From Diploscapter coronatus (taxonomy: Eukaryota; Nematoda; Chromadorea; Rhabditida; Rhabditidae), in NCBI GenBank assembly GCA_964036155.1, contig OZ038423.1, positions 16,569,249 through 16,633,248 on the forward strand: a stretch of DNA of 64,000 bases, written 5' to 3'. How positions within the stretch are numbered: the stretch's first letter is position 1; the number at the start of each line of letters is the position of its first letter. This document shows positions 23,613-35,474 of the stretch, one piece after another. Position numbers and translations under genes: made by a program. Under the pieces are notes generated by a model. That model was not told where the DNA came from. It worked only from the letters and a program-made list of their open reading frames with translations, and did not search any database.

Positions 23613-26600
23613 TTATTCGAGGAACTGTTGGCCGTATGAAGGACCAGATCCATAGCCTGAAAGGTAGCTTGTTAATTTCTATGTCACAGCTTTTTCATCA
23701 TTTCTTTTAACTTTCTATAGTGCCTACTTTAAACCGGAAAGTCATAAATGACAGATTGCGCACGAAATCGTATGGTTCGAGATAGTTTTTAACTATTTCC
23801 CATCAAACAACAGATAATCTCCCACAAATCTGCCATTTACGCAGAAAATCCCCTTTTGCTAACCTCCAATTGGATAGGCATTTCTGTTGGAAGTGAGTGC
23901 CTCGGAACTGCAGCACTCGGCAGAGATGGACTGTTTGCGATGCGGGGAGCCACCGTCCGAAGAGAAGCTCGAGCCGGGAGAGCCTGATTGGGACTGCGTG
24001 ACCGAGAACACTGAAACAGATTATGGGAATAGAGACATTCCATTCGAAGAAGTGATTGGCTAACCCGAGTTGACTCTGCTTCTGAACCCGCTGTCCTCGT
24101 CATCCTCCCTCTGCTTTTTGCTCCTTCCATACATATCGTAGATCTCGTCCTTTCTGCTCTCAGGACTGGGATGTGATGGAGAGGAGGAGTCGACTCCACT
24201 GTCCGGAGAGGGCTTCTTGAGAATGACCTCGTCCAGACAGGGCAGCGAGAGGAAGTCGTTCGTGGATGGGATGAATGAGAACGGATCGAGTGGGGCGTGA
24301 CAAGATACAAGCTGAAATTGAATGTTGAGAATGCTGAATTATTTTGCTTGAAAGGATTTATATGTTTGAAAAACAAACACGAGAGTATTGTAAATGGACG
24401 ATTACTTGAGACGAAATAGATGACATAAACCTTCGATGCACAGGAATTGGCGCATTGTCTGCATCGTACTTTACAATATTACCTCATTGTCAAGGAATGA
24501 GGTAGACGGCTATTCGTAAATACGTAATGCACATTTTGCATGTTTGAATTTGTGCATCATTTACTTCGTCTCAAGTTATCGGTCAGTGATAATATACAGA
24601 TTTTCAAATAAATTAAACACCGGAAGCAAGTCGGAATCCAGACTCCGAGTTCGATGCTAACTTCGAACATTTTCATCGGGTTATTTCTATTCCGATTCCA
24701 ACTGAATTTCTTTGAAAATCAATTTTTATTTCGACCCCGAAAAACTGAAAACCAACTCTGATTTCAAGTACTAAAATTTTCACTCAGTATCATTCTCGTT
24801 GAGAACGTAAGGGAATATTGGTTAGTTTTGTTGTAATGAAACGTCGAAGGTTCAGTAAATGAGTTCGTATATAAACATCGTTTTGCTATTGATGTTTGTG
24901 AGAGAAAATAGAAACGAGTTCGTAGATCAGAGTACCGTCACTTTTTCATGGACAATTGTTCAGGGTCGAATAACCGCATAAATATTATTTACTGAATATC
25001 GGTGGAAAATCTTACGATATCGTTCTGTACCGGTGGCACATAGCATTGTCGGCACTGATCGCGATGTCGACGGAGAGCTACTGACGATCTAAAGTTCAAT
25101 ATGATCATTATTGTGAAGATCAGCTTAAATACCGAAAGATTCCGCTGCATTCAGTGCATCTCCAAGGGCTGATATTCGAGTGGAATTCAGAGTGCCGTCG
25201 TAGTTCCTTCTCTTTCATGAATGACTGAAAGAGTGGGTTGATCTTCACTCGTTTTTATTTCCTTCTCTACCTGTCTGCAGTTGTTGCATTTATATGGGTT
25301 AGTGTCTTCTCCCGCGTGCGACGCAGTGTGTCTCAGTAGAGCTTCTTCGGTTGGAAACAGGAATCTGCACTTTCGACATGAGAATAACTGAAATAATGAT
25401 AATCTTCCAGTTTCTTCAGATAACTCCCACTTTCTGCTTATTCTTCTGAACGTAGCTCTCAATTTCATGTGCCTGGAGAGGCTGCTCCCTGATGGACTCC
25501 ATCATCATCTGCTGATCCTCTTGCATCACTTCGTCGCTGCTCTCGCTCATTCCATTCGTCTGCAGCTGTGGATCTGTACCGTAATCAACAGGTGCCTTGT
25601 TTGGCAAGTAGTTCTGAAATAAATTAAACGTCATTTTTAAAGAAAGCTTAGATGATGTAAAATCCACTCATGACTAATGGTCGCAAAATGGATAATTTTC
25701 GGAATCTATGAGGAATGTACTAACGCACAAAAGTTGAAACAATGCATGGCATCTGAAGTAGTTGAATTATCGCTTTTTATGACTGATCTGAATACAATTC
25801 GAAAAAAATCACTCGATTTCATTTAGAGATGTATAGTTGATTGGAGAGAAAGTCGATATTAATGCAGCAATTAGAAGTCGAATTTGTACTTGATCGATCT
25901 TCATTACTTACTTCATAGGAAACAGCATCTGAGAGCGACTGTATGACAAGTCCATATGTGATCGGAACATCGTTTTCTTCCGTATCTGACATAACTGCAG
26001 TAGCGCATTGCTGTTGGAAGCTGAATAATGTACAATTGAATCACACTTTATTTAGCTATGCTCATCATACCTAACCAAATCTTCCGTACTCATATTCGCT
26101 TCGATTTTGCTCTTCAACAGTTGGTTTGTTTCCAATCTTCGCTGAGTCGGTGACATCAAAAGATTCGCGCCTCTGCGTCGGCTAAATTCAAATAAATTTG
26201 AACTTCAACTTCAAATTTCAATATCTCACCCCTTCTGTCCCATAGCCTTTTGCCGATCGGGACATTTATGCTGAAATTTGCAAAATTACAATCCAATTGC
26301 ATTGGCGAAGTTGAATTACCTGGTAGAGATTGGACCGGAACTTGTATGTCTTCTGGCAGAATTTGCACCGGAAAGGCCTGTCATTGGAGTGTTTGACGGC
26401 GTGCTGCTTCAGATACCAAACAGAGTTGAACAATTTGCCACAGTCCTGGAAAATGGATAGAGTTACAGTAATCCTGTTTCTCTTTACTTTGCAAGCACAC
26501 TGCTGATTCTTTTCCAGCGTAATGTTGATGTGATCGACTTCTGTTGGGCATATCACGATTGGAGGGGGCGGGGGAGGTTCGTTCTGAAATTCGTCCGGTC

Positions 26601-27042
26601 AATTCGACAATTGGACTTGTGACTCTTTAGTGCACAAAGTTTCGTTTTATTACTCCTCTCGTCTGCCTTCACATAAAGAATTCTCTTATCAAACTGAACT
26701 CCTCTCACAGGTCAGAAGCGCGAGGAGAAAGGAAGGAATTATCAAACTGGCAAGCGGACAGGTGGAAAGCGACTTTGTTATAGAGCCGAGAGGGGATAGG
26801 AACGGAACCTGTTTGAGATGATGAGGCAAAAAGTTGCATGAAGGAAAGAGGAGGGAAAGGGGAGAAGTACGAACCGGTTTGGGGCCGAGGTTGGGCACTC
26901 CGGCTGCAGGGCCTGTGCCGGTCGAGACATCAGTCGGTGTGGAGGCTGACTGAGGGACCGAGGATCCGAAGGGCAGATCGGGCGAGAAGTAGTCGTTGAC
27001 CGAGGGATAGCCCGAGGAGGACAGGGGCGAGTAGTCAGTCAT
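23613..27042 (-). CDS. C2H2 zinc-finger transcription factor, five fingers
   Basis: Thirteen exons in phase, in order of transcription: 27042-26875, 26583-26488, 26445-26320, 26270-26230, 26181-26071, 26020-25912, 25613-25431, 25387-25271, 25224-25133, 25088-25016, 24311-24065, 24010-23864, 23656-23613 (TAA); 517 residues. It is a nuclear DNA-binding regulator. The N-terminus is Ser/Pro-rich (MTDYSPLSSSGYPSVNDYFS). Finger 1 is near 87-107 (CKDCGKLF..LKQHAVKH) and finger 2 near 115-133 (CKFCQKTYKFRSNLYQHKC, C2HC-like). An acidic/Gln-rich linker with a run of Met follows. Finger 3 is near 282-302, finger 4 near 312-332, and finger 5 near 340-360 ends in Cys (HRDQC). A Ser/Pro/Asp-rich tail carries a basic patch, GRSKKQRED. 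Fingers 1, 4 and 5 are split by introns. I cannot assign a named orthologue. The bias-rich 27-37 kb may be its upstream region. Confidence 0.88.
24394..24588 (+). mobile_element. MITE family A, copy 1
   Basis: About 195 bp with terminal inverted repeats. The left end reads ACGATTACTTGAGACGAAAT and the right end ATTTACTTCGTCTCAAGTTA then TCGGTCA. Its reverse complement aligns along its length with the element at 47789-47985, for example GATGCACAAATTCAAAC against GATGCATAAATTCGAAC. It lies in the intron 24312-25015 of the zinc-finger gene. No ORF; non-autonomous. Confidence 0.85.
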
Positions 27043-28890
27043 CCCGATGACAACAGCTGCATCAGAAGATAAGCCTAAATGATAAAAGCTGAGCTTCGTT
27101 TAAAAAATTATGAAAATAACGAAACGATTATGACGAATGAATCGGATTAACGACTATTTATTGTGGACGATATTTATATTAGGTTCATTCTTTACATAAA
27201 ATGCAGGAATATTTTGGACGGAAGTGAAGCAAAGGTCAACCAGCTACAGAGCTATATAAGGAATGCAGAGATATGCACGATAAACAATAATCAGATTGAA
27301 GATAGGAAGATAAAAAAGGTGTTTTGAATTTGATATGTTGGAGATAGGAATTCAATATTCGAATGGGAATGAATGAAGAATAGTAATGCAGGGGAATTCA
27401 AAGAGTCAGAGCGGTTCAAGGGATGGCCTGAGGCAAGACAGTCAAACAGTTCTGTGATAAGCAAGTGACCATTTCGACAGGACAAACACAGCGCAATCGA
27501 GGGAAGGAGAAGGGCAAACCGAGAGAGCAGAGAGAAAGGCAGACAAGATTAGCATACCAAAGAGGGAGAAGGGGGTACTGCATACAGGCACTTCATAATT
27601 GAAGACAGGGGACCTGAAGACTCAAAACTCTGATAACTGTCCCTTCTGTCCTTTTTCTTCCTTGTTTTGAAGGCATCTCAAAATGCTCACAAACATCACT
27701 CAAAAATACGCACATTTCCAATTCTTATAAACTTCATCATTTGAAAGGAGACTATTGAATTATCATCACCTTGACGTGAAGATAAGCTTCTCCAAGAAAT
27801 ACATTGCGTCATATGGAATTTATGTATTGTTCGAATTAAACTAATTTTAATTTAGAACTCATTTCGAAAATTTTGAGTGGTCACAATTTTCTCCGAATCT
27901 GTAGCGTTGTTGAGCAAAAGTTTCGTTGAGCAACGCACGCCCTCCATTTGATTAGTTTTACATAGCTTTAGATCTTGAAATAGTTGAATCTTGCAAAGAA
28001 GTTATTATGTTGCGTAAGTTGCGGAAAAATGTGTGCCGAAATTTTGCCAGCTCATTTAGATTCAACGAGTAGTATTAACCAAAAATTACGTCATGAATCG
28101 CGTAAATAGAATGTCAATGACGTGATGAAATTAGTGGAACAAATAAGAAGACAAATTCCGATATCCAGCGCATATTTTACCACGTGTTCAAATTCTGAAA
28201 CCTCGAATCTATGCGAACGAATCGAGTATGAAAAATTATAGGTTGCAGCTTAAAAATGTCTGCGGCGCTATGAATAAGCAGAGTGGTCAAAGAAGAGGGG
28301 AGAAGCATGGCTGGTGGATATGAAGGGGCATTTATCGAGAAGAAACGGATGCGCGGCACAAAAAGAGGCCGCTCCTGGCAGTTGACTGTCTGCAGTCAGA
28401 TTGAAGACTGCTTCACAGACCACCCTTTGTCCATCGGCCAGTCTATTGGTTTGCCCGTCTGCGAGTCAGTGGCCACCGCTTACGCGTAATTTACTTCATA
28501 ACTACTCGACGATTGCTGCATTGAGACGGAATGCGCACATCCACAAAGAGCGAGGGGGAGTGAAGAGAGACTGAGATCTGACGAAAGTTTGATTCTGAAT
28601 TGCAAAAGGGAACGCCAAGGGACTGTTAATTTGATAAATTGCGAACGAAATGACAGGCAGATTGACAGAGGAGGGCTTGTTTGCAACTGCAGCAAGTGCC
28701 AATGACACATTGACACATTACGAGAGGAGTGAACTGACAGTGAAAACATCCCAAACTGGAAGTAACTGGCCAATTGAAAGTAAGGGAAAGTTACGAGTAA
28801 ATGCAAACGGGCAGAAATTAATGAGATAAAGATAGACTGGGATATAGAGGGAGAATAAAGATGCTATCAGAAAGGGAGTCACCGGCCGAA

Positions 28891-28909
28891 GGGAGGGGAG
28901 GGGAAAGGG
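28891..28909 (+). other. G-quadruplex-type G tract
   Basis: Reads GGGAGGGGAGGGGAAAGGG, with four G-runs and loops of 1-3 bases, next to a (GGAT)n tract at 28936-28958. Confidence 0.6.
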
Positions 28910-30841
28910 TGATGAGTTCATTGGGGCATTCCAATGGATGAATGGATGGATGGATGGAAGGTCGAAAGGGCAAGGCAAATGTGGGAAGAATGCCAGAGAA
29001 CGGACAGGAAGTGAAGATATGGCACGCGACTGCAGTGACCAGATGCTGAATATAGCCATGCATGCAAATGGGAATAGACATAGAAATTGCACACAAACAA
29101 GTCTAAATAGCAGCATGTTTACATACTCGAGGATTCAAGAAAGGGTACAAGAAATGTGACTTCCCAAATAAGAAAACATGTCTGAGACCATGGGGCGAGT
29201 TCAGGTAAATTGCTCTCGTTTGACCGCACGCAATGAGGTCACAATAAAAGAGGCAATTTATTCATCAGATAAGAAGAGTTAAGGAAATGAAGAAGGGAAG
29301 GAAGGAGATGGGAGGGCTGATAGAGAAAAGGCCATGGGGATGCAGAGGGAAATCGAGGTGACTCTGAATGATTGCGGCGACAGGGAGTGGGCATTACTGT
29401 ATAAGGTGAGACAGAATAATTGTAGCATTTATTTATTCCAGAAATAAATTTTAGTTTTTTCCTCTTTGCATTTAGATATAGCCTATACATTCGAGCATGA
29501 AAGAGCGAGTGTATTTTAGAGAAAAAAACTCCATGATTATTATTTACTTCGAAGCCTTAAGTTTTTGGCACGGACTTTAGAAGGGGAGGAGCTAAAAAGT
29601 ACTGCTGCATGTGAGAAAGTGAGCAGAAAATGGCTGGAGGGAAAGGGGAGGGGGAGGAACGAAACGGCCATCAACTGCTGCTGAATGCTGTGCAGAAGCA
29701 GGATACTCGTATAGTGGACAGAAGGAAGGGGGAAGAGGGAAGGAAGAAATGGCCGGAGGGAATGTTTTTGCCTGAGGAGGGAGGGGGAACAGAAGCAGTG
29801 AGGCCGAAGCTGAAGTAGTAGAGGGAAGGGAAGGGGATAACGAGTCGAGTCCACACAAGACGCTGTAACGTTCGAAATGCCTCGAGAAGAAGGAGGAAAG
29901 ATAGCTGCTGGCCAGGACTAAAATTGCTGATCTGAGCTAGAGGAACGGATGAGCTGTGCTCAGTAAGCTCGATGATCCAATCTGTATAGCCAGCAGTAGA
30001 GCAGTCACAAGACAAGACTATAGATATTTGAGAAGGAAGAACAAAACAACCCAATGTAATAGAAAATTGAAGATGGGAATGAAGTACAGGGATTTTGCAA
30101 ATATTCGATTTTGAGAAGTTGCTTATGGTAATGCAGATATTTCTCCACCCAAGTTTATCATCAAGTCGAGAATGGGTTGAACTAGGTGAAAAGCTAACTG
30201 ATTAACATAGCACGAGTTTTTCATGAAGATAAAACTAAAAACAAGACCAAATTTCACCTGGAATCCTTGTTCTTCTGATTATGTTCAGGAATTTCGGTTC
30301 CGCATTACCATTACGTGTCAACTCCAATTTTCCTCTTCTTTCCGAATATTCAAAATTGTAGTCGTTCGTGTCGACAAATCATTATTTTCATGAAAGATGA
30401 AAAACTACAAAATGAGGATAGACTTCGCGCATTATAACTCTTACATCATAGCATATTTAAGCCCAATTATGAGATTATATAGTTTTTGCATATTCTTTGT
30501 TGCGGGACGGGCTCTGTAGGCAAACATTAAAAATTCATTTTAAATCTCCGTGTTGTTTAACCGTAATATGTGAAGTGATAGAGTAAAAATAGCAGGAATG
30601 AAAGTAGAAGTCTTCAGAATCTTAGAATCTTAACGTCGAAAACTCCCCATTTGGATAGGTAAATCTATGAGAAATATAGGAGTTTTTAAAAATGGAAACC
30701 AAAACTCTCTGGGCAACCCAATATATTGAGGATTGTAATAGGAAAGATTTCGATTGTTATTTAGCAGATGGAATTCCTTTAGCTCTGCCAACTCATTGCC
30801 CTGAGGAATCCATCTAACGATATTTTGTCGTTACAAATGGT

Positions 30842-31258
30842 ATGATCCCCTGCAGTCCAAGCAGTCAGTCAGTCTCCAGCCAATTATGCTCATATTTGTT
30901 TGCGTTTTCTCGAAATTCCCCTCCTTTTCCAATCGTATTCTTGGCTGATTCTGTTTTCATGTGGCTTCTAATCCTATCCTCCCCTCTCTCCTCACGTGTT
31001 CTCTACATTTCTCGCTACTTCTGCATCACTTCCTCTCTTCGTTCCCACAGCTATTTCTCTCTATGTTCCCAGAATTCCCCAGCATCAGATGGCCAAGATC
31101 TCTCTGCCCGCTGCCCCTCAATTGCACAATCGATGGCTCGCAGCGGCCTCTCTGCTGGACTTTTGCTCGCTCTGCTGCCCCTATCCCTATCCCTGTGCCT
31201 GTCTCTTTTTCTCGACTCTGCCTCTGTCTCGCTCTTTCTGCTGAACAGGGCCTCATGA
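30842..31258 (+). other. Inverted-polarity pyrimidine-rich block
   Basis: Within a region otherwise purine-rich on the + strand, this block is CT-rich on + and starts with GCAGTCAGTCAGTCT. Beyond 31260 the polarity returns to purine-rich. A 42-codon ORF at 31132-31257 begins MARSGLSAGLLLALLPLSLS, which resembles a signal peptide. The composition alone can produce this, so it is not called as a gene. Confidence 0.5.
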
Positions 31259-34200
31259 CCATTAGCACGTCAGCTCTGGAGCAGAGAAAGGACGAGAAGA
31301 TCGCAATTCGAAGGAAGGAGGAGTTGCCAACAGAAAAGAGGACATCCACGGTCCACTGGCACAACCAGGAGAGGAAAGCCACGCTGCGAGTGCCGAGAAG
31401 AGAGAGAGGAGGGAATGAAAATAGCTGACCAGATCCGAGCAGATTAACTAGTAAATGTGTCTGACTGGGGAGAATAAAGGAGATAAGAGATTCGAGACAA
31501 AAATTGGAAACTGAGAATATTTGTGACAAAAGGGGGAAGCATTAGTCATGTGAAACAATCCAAGGAAGTAAGAAGTCCCAAGTCCTAATTTAGAATTACC
31601 ATCCAAAATAATCCTTCTTCTGCACATAAATCTTCAAAGCGGATTAACATAGAGATTTTCCTGGAAAACTGATTGATAAGACGCTCGGAGGAATGGTGAA
31701 GATCAGCTTATTTTAGATATAATTATATGATATTGTGCTGGATTGATAGTATCAAACTTTGATTAAATGCTCACTCTATATGAAACGAATAAGATTCTCC
31801 TAATTTGGAACCAAAATCCTTTTTTTGCAAAATGCATTGACTCAATAATAATTAGTTTTGGACAAATGGCAGATTAATTTCTTCAAAATATTGGTCAAAT
31901 TATGATTAGAATTTTTCTTGGGATCACTGCTATGAGCGTTGGCAATCTGCCAATGACGGAATGTAAAATTGAAAAATGGCGAATTACTTTCTTGTATCTA
32001 ACGAAATGTCGTGTTAGAAAGTTAGGAGGCGGAAAAACAGCATGAGAAACGGTCATTTCGTCATTTACAAACTGCCTAAGCTTTCGGTTTACTATAAGAA
32101 TGGCTCAAAATTTTTTATACATACAACGAATTAATCTCGGATTTATCTCGATAAATTCTATCCACTATTGGTCATCTGACTGCATCCAATCCCATGCAAA
32201 TTCTGTTCCATTTCACCTCGTTTCGCAACCATTTAATCGCGCATTTTCTGCTCTTTTTCAATGGCGGCTTGGCTCCTTTGGTATTGAAGTGAGCATAACG
32301 ATGACGATGAAATTGAAAAAAACGCATTGAAAGAGAAGCTGAACGGAGAGAGATTGAGAAATAGAGAATGGTGGCAGTGAAAGGTACGAGAGACGTGAGA
32401 GAAGCAGGAAGACAGGGAGAGGGAAGCATAAAAATGGATTGGATACTGCACAGGATATTGGAATGGGAAAGGCGAAGGAGAGGGGGCTGATCAAATCAGA
32501 GTCAGGTCTGCAGATTGCAGATCTGATCTGAAGAAGAAGAAGACAGAAACAAACGGGGCTGAACTGAGCAAATACAACACGCAGAATAGAAGGGCGAAAG
32601 GGGGATGCAAATGAACGAAGAACGAGGAGGACGAAGACGCGAATGTGAAACGGACGCTGAAATGAGAGGAGTTGACGACAAGCAGAGGAAGGAGAAGAGA
32701 TGTAAGCGATATGCAAATAGAGGAAGAAGTTAGGGAGCTGAAGCTGTGAGACTGTGGGAAACCAAACGACATCAGATGGTGAAGCACAGGGAGGAAATTG
32801 ATAGCAATGAGAAAACTGACTGACTCATTCCAAAATGAAGGCGATATTTCAAAGAAACTAATAAAGGATAATAGGATGAAGCTAGAAAGAAGTGACAGAG
32901 GAGAAGACAATTATTTTGATCATGAGACGTTTCATACAAACTGTAAAAAGAACGAAATGATAAACAAAGTACACTGAACGCATGTGTTGTCAACGTGCTA
33001 TTTAGTAAAATACTGATTGAAGAATGCATACATCAACAACTCTAGCAGTGGACAAAGTACGCAAGTGAAATGAAGCCAAAAATGAATATTGCAGACTTCA
33101 GCGAGGTGGCCTTCATTTTGCAAATATTCTAAGCCGAATCCGGCCATTTCGTACTATATTTGTGGCTCGGCCTAAATCTCAGCTTTCAGAAAAAAGAACG
33201 AGAGCTGCGTTGGTTGCTGGGACAAATCCAGCTGAAAGCCGAAGCAGATGACCATTGCTAATAGCAAAAAACGACGGGGAATATTCGAGTAGAAAAGGGG
33301 AAGACCGACGAAATCTCATAAATCGGGGGATGAAGATATGAATAGCGGATGGATACACTGAAATGCCGAAATGGCTCAAAATGGAAATGGAAAGTGAGCC
33401 AGAGAGAAGGGCTGCAGAGATGAAGATTGAAAAGTGAACAGAACGAATAAATATTACTAGGAAAGATATGGGAGATACGTGGGAAGGTAGCCCTCCCTCT
33501 GCAGGACCTCTGCCCCACAACCCCCGTTGGACAAACACTATGCGTAACAGGTGCAGCCGGCTGGTGCCCTGAAGCACAGAAAGGCAACACTCCCACAGCT
33601 GCTGAATGCACATCCAAGTCAATAGGGGGGAATTCCCACAGAGAAGCGGAACGGAACGGAACAGAACGGGACGGAAGGGAAAAGATAAAGGGGATTTGAA
33701 TAATCCGATTGAATCGAATGAACATATCAATCATTGGACACATTCGTGATTGAAATGCAGTGAAACTAGCCAAACCAACACATCGAATGAAATTGATTCA
33801 CAACGGGTAGGTATGTGGACGAATGAAGATAGCGACTAGCACAAGTTTGGAAGCAGACGTAGATTTTAGAGCGAAGCATGAACTTACTTATCATAGATGA
33901 CATGCAAAGTTTAGCGCAAATGTAAAGGATTCTGAGGTTTGCAGTTCTGCGAAATTTTAGGAATATATTCACTCATGAAGAACGATCTAGCACTTCATTT
34001 AGAAATCATATTTGGTTGCAAACTCTTTCTTTTACCACTGTAGAATGAGAAATTTCAATATTGTAAGATGTAAAATTTTGTATCAAGAAAAATTCAGATA
34101 CTGTAAGAAGAGCTGTGTGCAAAATCATAGAGGACTTTAGGTTTTGAGATTTGTGGTTTTATAGGCTTGAACTTTCTAAGCCTGAATAAATAACAATTGA

Positions 34201-35457
34201 AAAATAAAGTATGAAACTATTACATCATCAAACCATAAGCTCTAAGCAATGGGTCATCGCATCAATTGATGGTATGAAAGGTGGATTCGAGCCATGCAGA
34301 GCGAGGCAAAGAAGGGAAAGGAAAAGAAAGGAGAATGAATGCAGAAATGGTGGAATAGAGAATGGAGGAATGCAGCCTGACTCTGCAAACAGCAAACAAT
34401 TAGCCGAATGATCGAAGGATGATTCGCGAGGCTGTGCATCGTAACAGACAAGAATAAGGCAATGACACCGCAAAACATCGAAATCCCTCTGTCCAACTGA
34501 CTGACTGATTGTGTTTGTCCAGCCACCGGTCAAAAGCCAATGAATTGAAAGACCGAGCAAAAGAAGAGTGACAACAATGATAAGCAATGAAAAATGAGGA
34601 ATTCATATATAGCCTCAGAAATAGACGAGCCCTCGTATCGAAGGTGAGCGTACTATGAATTATGAAATTTCTAGATGAAATCTTCATTCATTCGCAAATG
34701 ACCAAAATTCAAAAAAGTGTTCAGCTCTACAAGAACGACAATAATTTGATATAGGTTCGTATAAAACATTAAAATATGTAAAAAAAAAATTTGGCGCTAT
34801 AACAGTGCAATACACACCCCTTAGAACCCTACTTTGTATTGCGCAATTCTAGTGTTACAATTTCACAACTTTTTAATAAACTTATATTTATGCAGAGCAG
34901 ATGAATAAATTCATTCAAATGAATGGACGATGTTAGAGCAAAGATGAGAGAGCAGCCAATTGAGCAACGAAGCAGAAAGTGACAAAATGACAGAAAGGCT
35001 AACTGATTGGTCTGACTGAGGATGGAAGGGGAGATTCGAGAATTAGAGGGGAGAGGAAGTGTGCGGAAGTAGCTGATAAGACTGATAAGAGGGAAAAGAA
35101 GTTACTGTGGAAAGGGGAAGGCGAGGGGGTGATAAGAAGAACTTACACAAACACAATAGAGAATGAGTGAATGAGATGATGAAGAGCAAAGACAAAGAAG
35201 AGGATTTGCCGCCCCAGGCCACAGACTCAGGACAGGGGACAGTCTGAGGACCGAGGGGACGATCGTGGACGGCAGGCCAGAAACTATGAAGAGATAAAGA
35301 GAAGGCGACCTGATCGAGTAGGTACTCAACTCTGTTAGGTAAGGATTTGAAGAGGATACGTAGAAGTGCGAGAATGACGACATTTTGAGAATCAATTTTT
35401 CAGTTGCGAGTTGAAAATAGTTTCAACTTTTAGTAGAATAATTCATTTCATAAAACC

Positions 35458-35474
35458 CACACACACACACACAA
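35458..35474. repeat. (CA)n microsatellite
   Basis: About nine uninterrupted CA units, flanked by AT-rich sequence. Confidence 0.85.

Noticed and set aside
30842..31428. Plus-strand ORFs with signal-peptide-like start
   Set aside because: Only CT-rich composition supports them. No conserved residues follow and no splice continuation was found; kept as a finding about polarity, not as a gene.
32172..32910. Chain of minus-strand ORFs
   Set aside because: Low-complexity Ser/Leu/Phe translations in biased DNA; no exon boundaries with consistent phase.
33179..33773. Two long overlapping minus-strand ORFs
   Set aside because: Same compositional artefact; hydrophobic/Ser-rich translations without recognisable motifs.
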